This document shows positions 36,344 to 48,235 of a stretch of DNA of 64,000 nt, piece by piece; the first letter of the stretch is position 1, and every line of letters starts with the position of its first letter. The notes under the pieces were generated by a model. The model saw nothing but the letters and a program-made list of their open reading frames with translations, did not search any database and had not been told where the DNA came from. The stretch is from Leucogyrophana mollusca (Eukaryota; Basidiomycota; Agaricomycetes; Boletales): the NCBI GenBank assembly GCA_021014945.1, contig MU266490.1, positions 1 to 64,000 of the forward strand, given 5' to 3'. A program made the position numbers and the translations under genes.

Positions 36344-37350
36344 AGGCCGGAGGGCCCGATGTCTGTCCATTTATAGCGTATTTTACACCGGGTCTGAGCT
36401 TCAGGGCAGGCCGACCTTGCACGGGCAATGTGTTACCAATGTCTCGCATCATGTTCGTGTTGCTCAGGATCTTGATGGCAGGTTCGCAAAATCTACGAGG
36501 GCTAGAGAACTTCGATGGAAAAGTATTGCGAAGGCTGTGGAAAATATTGTTGCCGCACGAAGTGAGGCATTTGCGTGCGTCACAAAGAGTTAAAACTGAC
36601 CTACAAGTATCACACAGGCTTGCCCAATATCTCAAACCAAGAAGTTACTGCACTCCATCCTCTCCAACGCGGTTCTTTCGTAATCATGCGAAACAAGCAA
36701 TGAATGTACGTCGGTGAAGTCTTGGACCTATACAAGATGGGAAAGAATAGACATGGATCTGTTCGATCGGCTACAAGCGTTACTGGCCTTTCATACCTGT
36801 CACTTCGTGTATACTTGGGTCTGGGTTCAGGCATGGTTGGTTCATTTTGTCGTGACCTTTCATGACCTTTCTGACCTTCATTCGAGGATGATGCTGCTGA
36901 GGCTCGTGGTGCAGTGTGTGGCTCCGACGACGAGGATGATGATGACGGTGCAGATTCCGCAGTCCTGGGTTTCTCTCAACAATTCAAGTCGTTCGAGCTT
37001 CATACCCACGCTCCAGCAGCTCAGATGCTGCATCACTTGGGCAGGAAACCATTTGCTCAAGAAATCGGCGCGCATTATTACCTTAATGACGAGGCTACTG
37101 ATGCATGCATTAGCACAACCTTCCGTCAAGAAGATTGTGCTCACCATTAAGATACTGGCGAAGGCGCGAGAGGGGTGGTGAAGTATGAATCGAGAAATAA
37201 AATCTACTACTTACATTTGATTAGTATGATATACTTGACCCGTTCATCCAAGTAGTTCCTCGCTGCCAGCGACAGCACTGAGCCCAGGCGCTCCTACCGC
37301 TTGCGCACGGGCCATTTTTCAATCACGTGACCCTACCTCTGTGCGTTATT

Positions 37351-37384
37351 GCGGATTTGAGACCCAGAACATTGCGGATTTCAG
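37351..37384 (+). repeat. right subterminal repeats GCGGATTTSAG
   Basis: GCGGATTTGAG at 37351-37361 and the one-base variant GCGGATTTCAG at 37374-37384. They lie in the same orientation as the left pair. Confidence 0.8.
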
Positions 37385-37406
37385 AGGCAAATCCTGGGTC
37401 TCCGAC

Positions 37407-37439
37407 GGACAGACATATGGGGGAGCTTCAGGGGGCCTT
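37407..37439 (-). repeat. right terminal inverted repeat
   Basis: 33 bp ending GGGGGCCTT. It is immediately followed by the TGATAC duplication at 37440-37445. Confidence 0.95.
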
Positions 37440-37514
37440 TGATACACCACAATGCTACGCAGCTGAAGAAAATGGTACACCATGACACTACGGTCGTTCA
37501 GACCGTCTCTCTGG

Positions 37515-40500
37515 TCATGTATCAGCGCTTTCCAAGTCCAACTGCGCAATAACTTCCTCGTTGTCAGTTTCATATTGTTTACAAGCTTCCACCAGATCTG
37601 TAGCTTGATGACGCTCGCCGAACTGCCGGACTGTACAGAGTCAGCAGGGGTTCAATCGGATCTGTATTGTTTACTTACAGTCGGCGTAAGTAAACAACGA
37701 CAAGTGAGAGACTATCAGCTGGCGCTGCACCTCCATGTGCAGTTCGGATACACCCCAGTAGAGCGATAACTTGAGCAGTAGCAAAAGGTCGTCGATAGCC
37801 AGTGTTTCGATCTCAGGAGCTGTTCCTCTGTAGACATAGTCTGTTCTCGTCTCAGATAAGGAGAATTTGTACTTTAAAGAGGATGACTCACCAAGGCATA
37901 CTTTTACACACACAGCTGGGTATTCCACATGAACGTAGATAGGGTCATCTACCGTTGCTGGCCCTGCTTCCTTGAAGCCACCACAGAAAATACCGACGAA
38001 ATAGGCGCTAACAGTCGCCATGTAAGCCCGATGTGCACGAAACTCCTGACCATCTATGGCCTTGAAGATGGTGTCTGTTAGTGTGCCTTTCGCTCGCAGG
38101 GAGTCCCATGTCGACCGAAGATTTGCTAGACGTTCTTCAGCAGGAGAGAGCTGGACCGGGGGTCGATATGCAGGGTTCTTGAGTTCTCGCACACCAGTAG
38201 CGAGAAGAAGGTCTCGGAAAGGCATCAAGAAGCTTCTGACCCCATATTGGGCACGGGATTCTGAATCTGGAGCATTGAAGAAAAGCTGCCCAGCGTGATG
38301 CCAAACCCATGTATCGTCTGGGTCGTCAACATTCAGGAACAAAGATTCCGCTCGGTATGGCTGGATGAGCTCTTCAGCCTCCTCGCAATGATCGGACAGC
38401 CACTGATAGCTTTCGCGGACGTCAGAGAGGACGTGCTTGTCCTGTGGATGGTCTCGGGCCACATGGATTAGCACACGAAGATGCTCAATCTGTAATTATA
38501 ATCCTCTTTAGAAGCCATCCTTGCGAGCAGTTTGAGGACTCACCACTTGCGCGACGGAAGGCACCCCAAATCCAAGGTTGGCCAGAAGCATTCTGTTGAC
38601 AGCTGGATAATCCGGGATGGCCCGCTGTGTCCATGCCACCCCTTCAAGTTCGGGGCGGAGAGACTCGCCTGCGGTCAACAAGACAGGAAGCGCGTTTTCG
38701 TACGATAACGAGTCGAATGTCACCCTTGACCGACGTAGTGTCCGGCGTGGAATGAAACGCAGAGAGCTAAGCTGGCTCCATTTGCTGTCGTCCGAGGAAA
38801 TGCGTATGGCCAAGTCTCCACAATAGTATACGAATAATTGGCGAGCGCAACCAAGATTGGGGGTGTCGCTAAGGGCGCCTCCGTCGACGGCAGCAGCCGC
38901 AGCCTTGAAAGTGTCAAAGTTTAGCTCGTTGCGCAGGCCAAATTCGACGAGAGCATCCTCCAAATCACTATAACTGTCGTGTATGAAGTGTGCTGAGTGG
39001 GGTCCAAAAGCGGAAAGAAATAGGTTCACAGAGCGAGAGTATAGTGTATCGGAGGGTGCAAGGACGCCATTGCTATTAGGGATGAGAAGTGCGGATGCTC
39101 CACTGCGAGCGTTGAGCATGGCACGCACGAGCCTTTTGTAGCAAGAAAGGCGGTTCACGTTGAGGGATGTGCGGGCCTTGACAGTCAGGTTGACACGCAC
39201 ATCATCGACAGACCATGACTCCGGTTTCAGGCGATGGAGCTCTCCGTCGTAATTAACGAGGCGCCTCCGCATGTGTGCGGGAAGGAAGGAAGCGACAACC
39301 TCACACCAAACAGTCGCGGGCAAGAGGATTATATCGGAGGCAGGAAGGAAGCTATCAGACTCTCCTGCTTTCCAAATCGGCAGCCTGCTGATGTTGTCAA
39401 TATCAAGTCCGTAGATGAGAGGTCGGGCCCACGACGCAAACGATTCCCACAGGCCCTCGTCAAGCTGCGAGAAATGATGTGTTAAAGAGCCTGGGAGAGC
39501 AGCGACCAACTTGATCACAGCTCGGTCCGAAATAGAGGGAAAGTTTGTTGTGATGTGTGCGGAAAGCGTCGTAGGGCACTTGTTATTCTCGACCGTGATG
39601 ATTCCCAATTGATTGAGGGCGCGGGACATCCACAACGGCGAGAATTCGCTTACCACGACCACTTCACCCGCCGCCATATTGCCAATAGAAACGTATGTCG
39701 CTGGCTCGGTTGTTGGGACCAATGGAAATAGCTTCAAGCTGGAAATAGGGACGCCCAAGCATGCAAATTCGGTCCAGATGGACTCGATCAGTATACGTTG
39801 CTCCTCGGTGACGTTGGGCAGAACGGGAGTTTGTGGAATACTATGCTTGATCATGTCCTGTACTTCAGCCTCCGCCCCGTATAAGTTCACGATGTCGAAG
39901 ATTCTGGTGTCTATCACGTCCAGCGCCTTGAAATCGCGATGCAGGAGACTGGTTGCAGGGCAAAGTGCCTGACTGCGGTCAATAGGAACCCAAGAGTAGT
40001 ATCTGGGACAAGAGGGGCCATCCAGTGGTCGAAAAGCTACCACATCGCCGTTGGACAATGGCAAAAGAGGCAAGCCCGAAAGGAGGTGGGGATCCTGCGC
40101 CAGGAGAAAATCGACAATGCCTTGTACATCGAGGAGAGTAAGCCCGTCCTCATTCCGTGCATATGCGGCAACCACGTCGTGCGCATTCCGGAGGATTGAC
40201 TCCCTGACAAATGCACCATCAGCAGGCTTGACAACCTCCGAGCAGTTTTTTATGAATTCGAGAGGAAATGAGGAGTCAAGAACTGTGCTTGGGCGCAGGT
40301 ATCGAAGCAAGCGGGCCACCGCCTTCGGCTTCTCGGGCAGTAGAACCGCGCAGCAAGGAGTGATCTTTTCGGATGTAATGCTCAAGCAGACTTTTCTATC
40401 GGTACCGGGGAGATGAACACGATAAAAGGAGTTCACCAAAGCACTGGCGGGATGACCTTGCTGGTCAATCGGAGTGAGTGGCCACCAGCGCCACCAGTCA

Positions 40501-43500
40501 GGTCTGGTTGATTCCTGGAGCAATATTTCCAAGAGTAGCAGGTAAAGAGGAGGAGCAAGGTCCCGCATGATCCACCTATTATATTGCGACTCAAGATTGA
40601 GTTCGCCATCAGCATCAAATCGAAACGACCGCCGATCTTCTGCGAGGATAAATGACCCATTGAGATGGACGGGCAGGGCGGTCGAAATCGGGAGTGGCAA
40701 CGTTGAGAACACTTTAGAGGAGCGAGTGGTGGTATCGGAGTGGCTAGCACCGGTGACGCAAGCTGCAATACCTACTTTGATAGGATCCCGGAGACGATGT
40801 TTGTCGACAAGGGGGTGGAAGTGACTGGGCAGCTTGCAACGGGGAACCTTGTGGTAAACGACGTGCCAGTCATCGATGTCTTTCACTTCATGTCCTGATA
40901 TGTGCAGCAGCTCATGACTGCAGACGTCGCCCATGTGCTGGATTCTGTTGCGGGCGCATGAGACAGACCATAGCATGTTGAGGGCACCACCGCTATTCCG
41001 GTGGGACGCTGTTATGCTGGAGATGCCGGAAAAAATTGGTGTTTGATGAGCCACTTCTTTGTAATGGCCAGAGACCAAGCGGAAGACATGTCCAAGAGAG
41101 ATTGAGGTTGCCGACATGAGACTTTTCAGGGCATAAGCCGGGCTCCTCAGAGGCAGTTTAAAGATAGTCTAGTGCAGAAGTGATCATCGAGGAATCCTAG
41201 TGTTGAGACTGACTAGTGCAGACTTACACCGGTATAATACACCTGCTCGTTAGAAAAACCGAACACATTGTGTAGCGCCTTCAAATGGTCCGGGAATCGA
41301 CTGCAAACCGGCGAGTGCGGTTGTGAGAGAGATATCTGTTAATAAGCGTAGCAACGTACCTCTTCATTGTCGCGAGGGGCATTCGAAGACAACTACGGCC
41401 GTCCGGAAGATACCTTCTTGATGGATCCAAGAACATAACGTGGTCTCCAGAAAGAATCATGAGGAGCTGAGGTAACACGTGAGACGTATATTGCGACAAC
41501 ACTAGTGAAAAGTTTACTTCAGTAAAGTGATAAGCAGACAGCGCTCCGAGGCCAAATTGGCCAATTGTATCAGCTCGATCTTCTTTGCCACCAGTTCCGG
41601 TGTCTTTGATCCCTTTATAGTCCCTCAGCGTGAATATGGCGTTGTTATAAAAGATAAGTGAGGGCTCTGAGTGGAGTTCTGGAAAATCTGGAAAAAGTAT
41701 TTGCGAGACTTGAGTACGGTTCTCATCGACAAGAACTTCAAACTGTTGGGCGCCAGCGTCGAGTGCATTCGCAAGGAATTCGCCGAACACCTGCTCTATT
41801 CCGTATTGGTTGAGAGCATTTTTTATCCGTTTCGTCAAAGGCTCCCCCATCTCCTTATCGTCGTCGTCAATCATGGAGAGATCTGAGATGGAGAGCGACG
41901 GAATGCGAAGATAGGTGGCTAGTTTCTTGCTTATGCTGCTGTGCGCTATGGACGTATTTTCTGGCAAAGAGACCAGATTGGCCCGCTGTCCCATGTCGTT
42001 GTAGAAAAGTCGCGGCGAGGGCACCATATGCTCTTGAAGATCAGGAACCAGCACCCGTTCGAAATCACCCTCACCGAACCCTGCAACATCCAACGCTTGT
42101 AGGAGGGACACAACACGCATGATAGGAAGGACCGCGGAACAAGAGCGAGCTATCAGGGCCAGGTCCTGGAAAATAACATCTGGCGATGGTCTGGAACCGA
42201 ATTACTTTAGAGAACATAATCAAACAAGAGCAAAGATCGACGTACCTGTCCTGGCAACCCATGCGGCGTAAGAAATCATATAAATGCACATCTCTAGCTA
42301 ACACGGGAGGCACCAAAGAGAAGCCAATCGGCAGGGTGTACTGGGATGAAAGTATCACGTGCGACGTAGGGGCACATCTCTCGGGGGAAATTGGGATCCA
42401 ATCAACGTCGTGGACCAAAGTCCGGAGGTCTGCAACATCCGATGAAGACAATGGAAGGCGAGATAGCACCTCCAGCACCGGAGGCATTTTCCTGAATATC
42501 GCGTCCGGGTTCGACGTTAGTACAGCAGCAAATTGCTGCTTCAAAACATTGTACTCCAAAGGGCGATCCCATCCAAGGAACACTAAAAGCGACCTGGGAA
42601 GCATGCTCACGTCGACATCGAGAATGGGTAAGACTTCGTCGAAGAGCTCTGTAGGATGAGCCGCGGGATGGTGGCATTCAGTTGCGCGACAAAGACCTTG
42701 CCGAGTAGGCAACCAGCGAGCCTCCGCATTCAACCCCCGAAGCTGGGAACAATCGAAGTTGGACTGGATCATAGCATCTAGCAGTTGGTGGGAGAGCGTT
42801 CGGGTTTCCGGTGAAATTGGTGGTGCTGTTGTAAGGAACTTGATCCGATCTTCAACGACGCCAGCCGACAACTGAGACTGCAAAAGTCCGAGCCTCCTCA
42901 GGTTGGTGACTATCGCGGCATCGTCAGGCAGAGATGTGGCTGGGAGACAGAATTTGCTGTGATATTCCTGAATGGGAGGATAAAGGCAGGCAATTACACT
43001 GCCTGGATCAACCACGTCCTGCGGCGCCCAACATGAATCATTTCCGACAGCCACGAATGCAGCCTTCTTCAGCGTTGTATAAAAGCCGGACGGAAAAGAT
43101 TCGCGTCGGGAGAGTAGACATTCCAAAAAGGCCCGCTGAAGGTGCTTTGGTTGCTCACAGAAGTGGTCCAGCGCAAGTCGAACTACACCTTCTAACCTGA
43201 GTTCTGACGACTTCGCTTCCCCGCGCAGGAAACGCAGTAGAGGATAACAATCATCCAGGAACAGAACACCTTGGACTTCAGGGATAAGAGTGATGCCTGT
43301 AACACTCTCGACTCGCGTGCTCTCCGGGATGTCGCCCAGTATCACAGGTGTTTCGCCCCCAGCTCCAGGACGTAGAAGGGGATATATGGGAAGTGCCCTA
43401 AGCGCTCGCCACAGTGTCCCTTTCAGAAGGTCGGCCTTGCGGTGAGAAACCGGCAAGCTATTGGCAAGGTGATGGCGAATCTTCTTAGCCGCCGGGACAT

Positions 43501-46052
43501 CGACAGTGCACGATATCTTCGCGTGGCTGAGGACATCGTGGGCTTCATCGACCGAATTCAGGATTTTGAGGTCACGGAGTACGCGATGTGCGGAGAGTGG
43601 GAAAGCTGGGTGCAAGAAGACCAATCCTATCTGGCCCAGCGCCGCTTGGGTGCCCACGTCGACGGAACTGGCATCGAAAATGGGACCAGTGCAAGGCCTG
43701 AGGGCACCGTCCGAACACGCTACCAAGCTGAAATGGCGGATAGACGGGAGTAGCTTGACTCGCATAGTTGACTTTGCCAGCCATTCCCAAAACCTAAGAA
43801 TCCATTGAACACCAGTGTTGTCTAAGTGTACACTTGGTGTGCCTTGAAGAGGAACACCAAACTCGCGGAACGCAATGCCTAGATAGTTGACAACGTGGTC
43901 GTTCGTCAGTGGCCTGACATTGAGATGATGCGGACCCATGGAGCACATGAGGCTGACGACAGAGGATGGTAAGCGAAAGAGAGCCAACGCGAGTTCGTCG
44001 TACTGGCGATATACTGCTGCATCTTCCTTTTCGAATAGGGTGTGACACACCACATCGGCCGCAGGAGACTCAAAAACGGCGAGCGTCCCATTGACTAGGG
44101 GGGCCAATGGTAAACCTTTGACGTTGCCGAGATTGTTCGTCGAGAGCAAGTATACCAGCAAGCGGTTTTTATCGGAGGAGGTAAGACCTTGAAGGGCGAG
44201 GGCGATGTTAGGCACGTCGCGCTGAAGGAAAGGTAAGTCTAGAGGAGGATGAAACGCAGAGTCTTACCAATAGAGCTTGATAGGCTGTGTCTGGTGTAAG
44301 GACACTGTATTCGATTTCCGAAGAACCCAAAAGTCTAAGTATGTACTCCGGTGGCTGGACAATTGCAATACCCGTCAATGTAAGCGTGTTGATGTTGCAA
44401 GGGTCGTCCCCTTGGGTTGAAACGAGCACGGAGGAGAGGTCTGTGTGCAAGCTTCGCGAAGTGGAGCTGACCATAGGTGTGGGCTGGATGATTGGCCACA
44501 CCCGCAGACATCTTGATGTGATTGCACGAATGACCTGTTGTGGGAGGGCTTGCCAATAAGCCGCATCTCCTCTCGCATCCACTGGTTGCTCGGGCGGCCA
44601 CTTCTTGAAAACCTCAGACACGCCGTCCTTTTCAACTAGAATCGAGAGCAGCTCTGCCCACGCAACAGAAACGTACATGTCGAAAAGTGACCTGTTCCAT
44701 TCAACCAGGACCCTAAGAAGTATATCAGATAAGTAGCCGTAAAAAAAAGTGGAAGGTACACACCTCGCGACCGATTGTCGCGCTAGGCTGGTCTCTTCCG
44801 CGTTGCTCAGGTGTTGTCGATCTGGTGTCAAGGCAAACAGACCGTGGATATGACACGGAAAGCCCGTGAAGAGAGGGAGCGGAAGGTAAGTGAATAAACG
44901 ACCACCTTTGCCAGAGAAGGGGTTCGAAAGAGGAATGGCGAGTGCCACATCTGGCGAGAGCTTCTGCGTTTGGAGGATTTTAGTCACATCAAATCCTAGG
45001 CGGCTGGTAAGCTCGGTGATTGACTTTTGTACAGAAGATTTCGAATGGAGAACACGCCACGTCTGTTCTGTGAGCCCAGCGGCCGTGCGAACCACAATAT
45101 TGCAGCAAGACGACATGAATTGGGTACCATCGTCAGCAAGCCACTCATGAGGAGGTAATCGACTGATTTCGGCTATGGCTAACGGCCTCGACCCAGCCTC
45201 GTCAACTTCATGAACCTCGATGGAGGTTATATGAGCCAAAAATAAGAGTTCCATGGCCATTTCTTCTTCGATGAAGTCATCGAATAGCTGGCGAATTTCG
45301 GATGGGTGCACAACCTTGTCGATGATTTTACTCCCAGGGACAGTGCGTAAAGGTAGACGAATGACGGTGCCGCGGTAGGGTTTCATTTGGCTCTCGCGGG
45401 GGTGAAACCAGTTGAAGGCGGCTATATGGTCGCTGCATTGTTTGGACTTGGCAATAAAATCGACCTTCTGGCCACCCGTCGGAGAGAAGTTATGACTTGG
45501 ATCGAAGACGGCGAGGTCTGACCCAGAGAGGATTTGGGGATTGTCGGTAATCTGTTAATATCATATGATTCTGACACTCGTGGAATGGAGACAAGTGAAG
45601 TCGGCTTACATGATAACAGGCACGAAATCCGATACCATACTTCCCAATTTTCCTGTGTCAACTCGCGTGAGCAGAAAGCAATTGTCACCAACATATAAAT
45701 GAGCAGTTACGAGGTGTCGGTCACTTTGGATGACTGGTAGATAGCTTGCAGTGCTGTCCAGTCCGCTTCCTTGAATGATGCATTATTTGCAGCCAGGAAA
45801 GCCGGTCCTTGCGTGGCTGCGAGGTCCTCATGGAGAAGGTTGCCGGTCGGATGATGGCGATGGTCAAGAACAAAAATCTAGTCGACTACTCAGAAAGGTG
45901 ATAAAACAAAGGAATGAACAACCAACCTGCTTTGTTGCTTCGGCGTCATCACTGTTTTGCAACAACTCTCTGAGTAGTCCTATGCTGAATGAATAGGTCT
46001 TCAAAATCGCCGCAATGGCAGCGGTAGGGTCGATATACTCTCCAAACGACAT
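37515..46052 (-). CDS. giant sacsin/Nov-type double-ATPase protein with C-terminal BTB domain, copy B
   Basis: Tandem paralog of copy A, same strand and nearly the same span, start MSFGEYIDPTAA. Module 1: RELLQNSDDAEATKQ (the Gly after DA is Glu), then FLAANNASF in place of the ND motif, then IGKYGIGFRACYH. Module 2: GEFLANALDAGAQQF, LIFYNNAIF (again Asn for Asp) and IGQFGLGALSAYH. Sacsin-like linkers match those of copy A (LPLPISTALPVHLNG, FILAEDRRSFRFD). The BTB domain (LTDTIFKAIDGQEFRAHRAYMATVSAYF, about 38080-37990) is followed by a short helical tail ending with TGA at 37515. Exon joins checked keep frame, for example GCQDR/PSPDVIF near 42237-42184. There is no sign of pseudogene decay. 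The role is unknown; the family suggests a chaperone or client-recognition function, and the Asn changes suggest altered nucleotide handling. Confidence 0.86.
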
Positions 46053-46484
46053 GGGGGAACCGACGAAAGGACGATAGGGGCGGTGCCGCCGCCAATTACC
46101 TTTGTTTGTCAAGTAGCCTAATCGGCACGCCGCGTGTTTGTTGATTCACGAATCGATCGACCATGGCAACACCTACAAGTAGATCGCAGAAGCTTCGCGC
46201 AACATTTTTCAGGGTTATCCATGGTTTTCCTGGTGTTGGAGTCGATCATTCCAAGACGTTACGTCCCCACGCCGCGCGCACCCCCATGATTATTGCAGAA
46301 CAATCACTGAATCAGTGTCTAAAAGTTGGATCACCAGTCACGTGTGCATCCCGCTATTCATAACACACCAACAAACAAAAGTCGCGCCTTGACTCTTGAC
46401 CACCACTATCGACACGCTCGACACAAAGTCGATTGAGCCACATTTTTCTTATTCGCCACTTACTCAACTAATCTCTATATCGGA
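46053..46484. promoter_or_regulatory. divergent promoter region, copy B and histone H4
   Basis: A 432-bp gap between two divergently transcribed start codons (minus-strand 46052 and plus-strand 46485). It must carry both promoters. I see no convincing TATA box or known histone element. Confidence 0.5.
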
Positions 46485-47009
46485 ATGTCTGGACGTGGAA
46501 AGGGCGGAAAGGGCCTTGGAAAGTAAGCCAATTCTGATTGTATCATTTCGTTTGATTGTAATTTAATCGTGAATAACCAGGGGAGGAGCTAAGCGCCACC
46601 GCAAGATTCTTCGTGACAATATTCAGGGTATCACCAAACCCGTGCGTAGAAGTGCGCTCGATGCTCGTTACCTGCCTCTGACCTTCTCCCAGGCCATCCG
46701 TCGTCTCGCACGTCGTGGAGGTGTGAAGCGTATTTCAGGTCTTATCTATGAGGAGACTCGTGGTGTCCTCAAGATTTTCCTTGAGAATGTGAGTCACATC
46801 ACCGGAGCCGCTTGCCTTTCATCTGACCGTGGGCTTCAAGGTTATCCGTGACTCCGTCACTTACACTGAGCATGCTAAAAGGTAAGCAGGCGGAAGCAAT
46901 GACTGGCTATGCTAGCAACTGACACATTGTTAGGAAAACTGTGACGGCTTTGGACGTTGTGTATGCCTTGAAGCGATCAGGGAGAACCTTGTACGGTTTC
47001 GGGGCTTGA
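46485..47009 (+). CDS. histone H4
   Basis: The core nucleosome protein, 103 residues after splicing. It starts [13 protein letters not shown], then [20 protein letters not shown] and [13 protein letters not shown]. After [17 protein letters not shown] come [15 protein letters not shown] and [15 protein letters not shown], ending RTLYGFGA. Apparent insertions after ITKP and after FLEN are introns with GTGCGT and GTGAGT donors, and a third intron splits AKR/K. Differences from animal H4 (Ile, Ser, Leu and Ser substitutions, final Ala for Gly) are conservative. The N-terminal acetylated lysines are all present. An intron-containing H4 with a polyadenylated-type gene structure is usual in fungi. 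Confidence 0.95.
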
Positions 47010-47263
47010 GCCCGTCACACGTGAGTAGCACTATCCGTTTAGCATAATTACGTTCCGACCCCCTCCCTTCGTTACAGCCTTCCCCCCTCTTTATCTCATG
47101 GTGACCAGTCAAATTATGTAGTTGTGCCGTCTATCCTTAGTACATGTATAAGATACAGTGTACATTATTCATCGTTGAACGATCTTATGCCATGTAGCTT
47201 AACGGCAAGTATTTTGTTTTAGTGTCGCAGCAGTGGAGTGTGCGTGATAAGCCTATGCGTCAG

Positions 47264-48235
47264 TTAGGACCGGGTCCATGTCTTCAGATCCTTCTCTCCT
47301 TTCCATCCTCGACAAAGCCAGTAGCCCTCCGCAGAAGCAGCGCGACTAGATTCTGGCTTGATATAGTAGACAACATTGAAATTGGGTTCCAGCACTTTCT
47401 TCCGGAACTCTTGAAGTAACGGGTGAGCGAAGTGCTTGAGACTACACCATGGCAGCGTAAGTCCAAGCACGAGCAAGCAAGAAGTGCAAAGTCTGGGCAA
47501 AGAGAAGACGCACAGCAGTGTACCACCCCTTATCCCCCGCACTCTGTCAGCGACCGTCAGATTCTTCTTCACAAACTCGAAGACGGCGAAACAGATGTCG
47601 AGGCACGCCTCCCTGTCTGTGACGATGCTCCCGGTGAAGTTGGCAGCCATGTCAGACAGGACGACGTCCGCCTTCCCAGAGGGGTTTTCCCTTGTAGTGA
47701 GCGCCGCCGTGACGAGGTCCGCCGCCTTCGGGGACAAGAAATCCATCTGGATAGTCTGCACACCGGGTATAGGTGCCATATGAAGGAGGTCGACGGCGAC
47801 TATGATTCCTCGCCCGACGCGTCCCGGGGCTTCCTTCAGAGAGAGGGGGTTAAATATATCTGCGGTTTCCTTCTCCTTCACGCTCCACGACCCGTATCTC
47901 TCGTGTTTCGCGCCGTCACGCAGCCCGTAGCCATCCACGTCAGGCGGCGGGTCGATGTCATCAAAGCCCTCGTCAATCCAGCCCATCTTGCCAGCTACGA
48001 CCTGGCTCCACCCCCCTGGGGCAGCACCAAGGTCGACTACAGCGCGAAGGTCTGTCTTCTCGAGAAACCCACCCCATTTTTCGTTGAGCTCGAGAAGCTT
48101 GAAAGCAGACCGCGATCGGTATGCAGATGGGTGCGAGAGGCGCTGTTTCACGTACGGGTCGCGGAATTGTCTTTGTAGCCAGGAGCGTTGTGTAGGCCTG
48201 ACCTTGAGGACAACGGGTGACGGGCGAAAAGGCAT
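47264..48235 (-). CDS. MRM2: FtsJ-type mitochondrial rRNA 2'-O-methyltransferase
   Basis: Transfers a methyl group from S-adenosylmethionine to a uridine ribose of the mitochondrial large-subunit rRNA, by family. It starts MPFRPSPVVLKVRPTQRSW. It contains RSRSAFKL (first catalytic Lys), the cofactor loop VVDLGAAPGGWSQ, VLSDMAANFTG (catalytic Asp), LKHFAHP-side Lys after a short intron near 47500-47440, and the C-terminal YYIKPESSRAASAEGYWLC (catalytic Glu). The insert between the cofactor loop and the Asp motif is longer than in bacterial RlmE, as in fungal Mrm2. The basic N-terminus could serve as a mitochondrial targeting signal. It is divergent from the TFIIIC subunit gene with only 108 bp between start codons. 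Confidence 0.88.
   Translation of the reverse strand: MPFRPSPVVLKVRPTQRSWLQRQFRDPYVKQRLSHPSAYRSRSAFKLLELNEKWGGFLEKTDLRAVVDLGAAPGGWSQVVAGKMGWIDEGFDDIDPPPDVDGYGLRDGAKHERYGSWSVKEKETADIFNPLSLKEAPGRVGRGIIVAVDLLHMAPIPGVQTIQMDFLSPKAADLVTAALTTRENPSGKADVVLSDMAANFTGSIVTDREACLDICFAVFEFVKKNLTVADRVRGIRGGTLLCVFSLPRLCTSCLLVLGLTLPWCSLKHFAHPLLQEFRKKVLEPNFNVVYYIKPESSRAASAEGYWLCRGWKGEKDLKTWTRS

Larger units (their letters stand above)
36248..37439. mobile_element. 1.19-kb DNA transposon with 33-bp terminal inverted repeats
   Basis: The ends at 36248-36280 and 37407-37439 are perfect inverted repeats (33 of 33 bases). They are flanked by a 6-bp direct repeat, TGATAC, at 36242-36247 and 37440-37445, which is a target-site duplication. 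No transposase is recognisable, so it is probably non-autonomous. It holds an open stretch at about 36890-37150 with an acidic run (DDEDDDD), perhaps a captured or decayed gene fragment. The perfect termini suggest recent activity. I cannot assign the superfamily from these features alone. Confidence 0.9.

Noticed and set aside
36165..36593. 142-residue open frame crossing the left transposon end
   Set aside because: It runs through the target duplication, terminal repeat and subterminal repeats, so it is chance coding potential.
46642..46851. Extra segments in histone H4 after ITKP and after FLEN
   Set aside because: They are in-frame or near-frame introns with good GT...AG ends; removing them gives normal H4.
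47423..48178. 251-residue plus-strand open frame
   Set aside because: Antisense shadow of the MRM2 gene, whose catalytic motifs are all on the minus strand.
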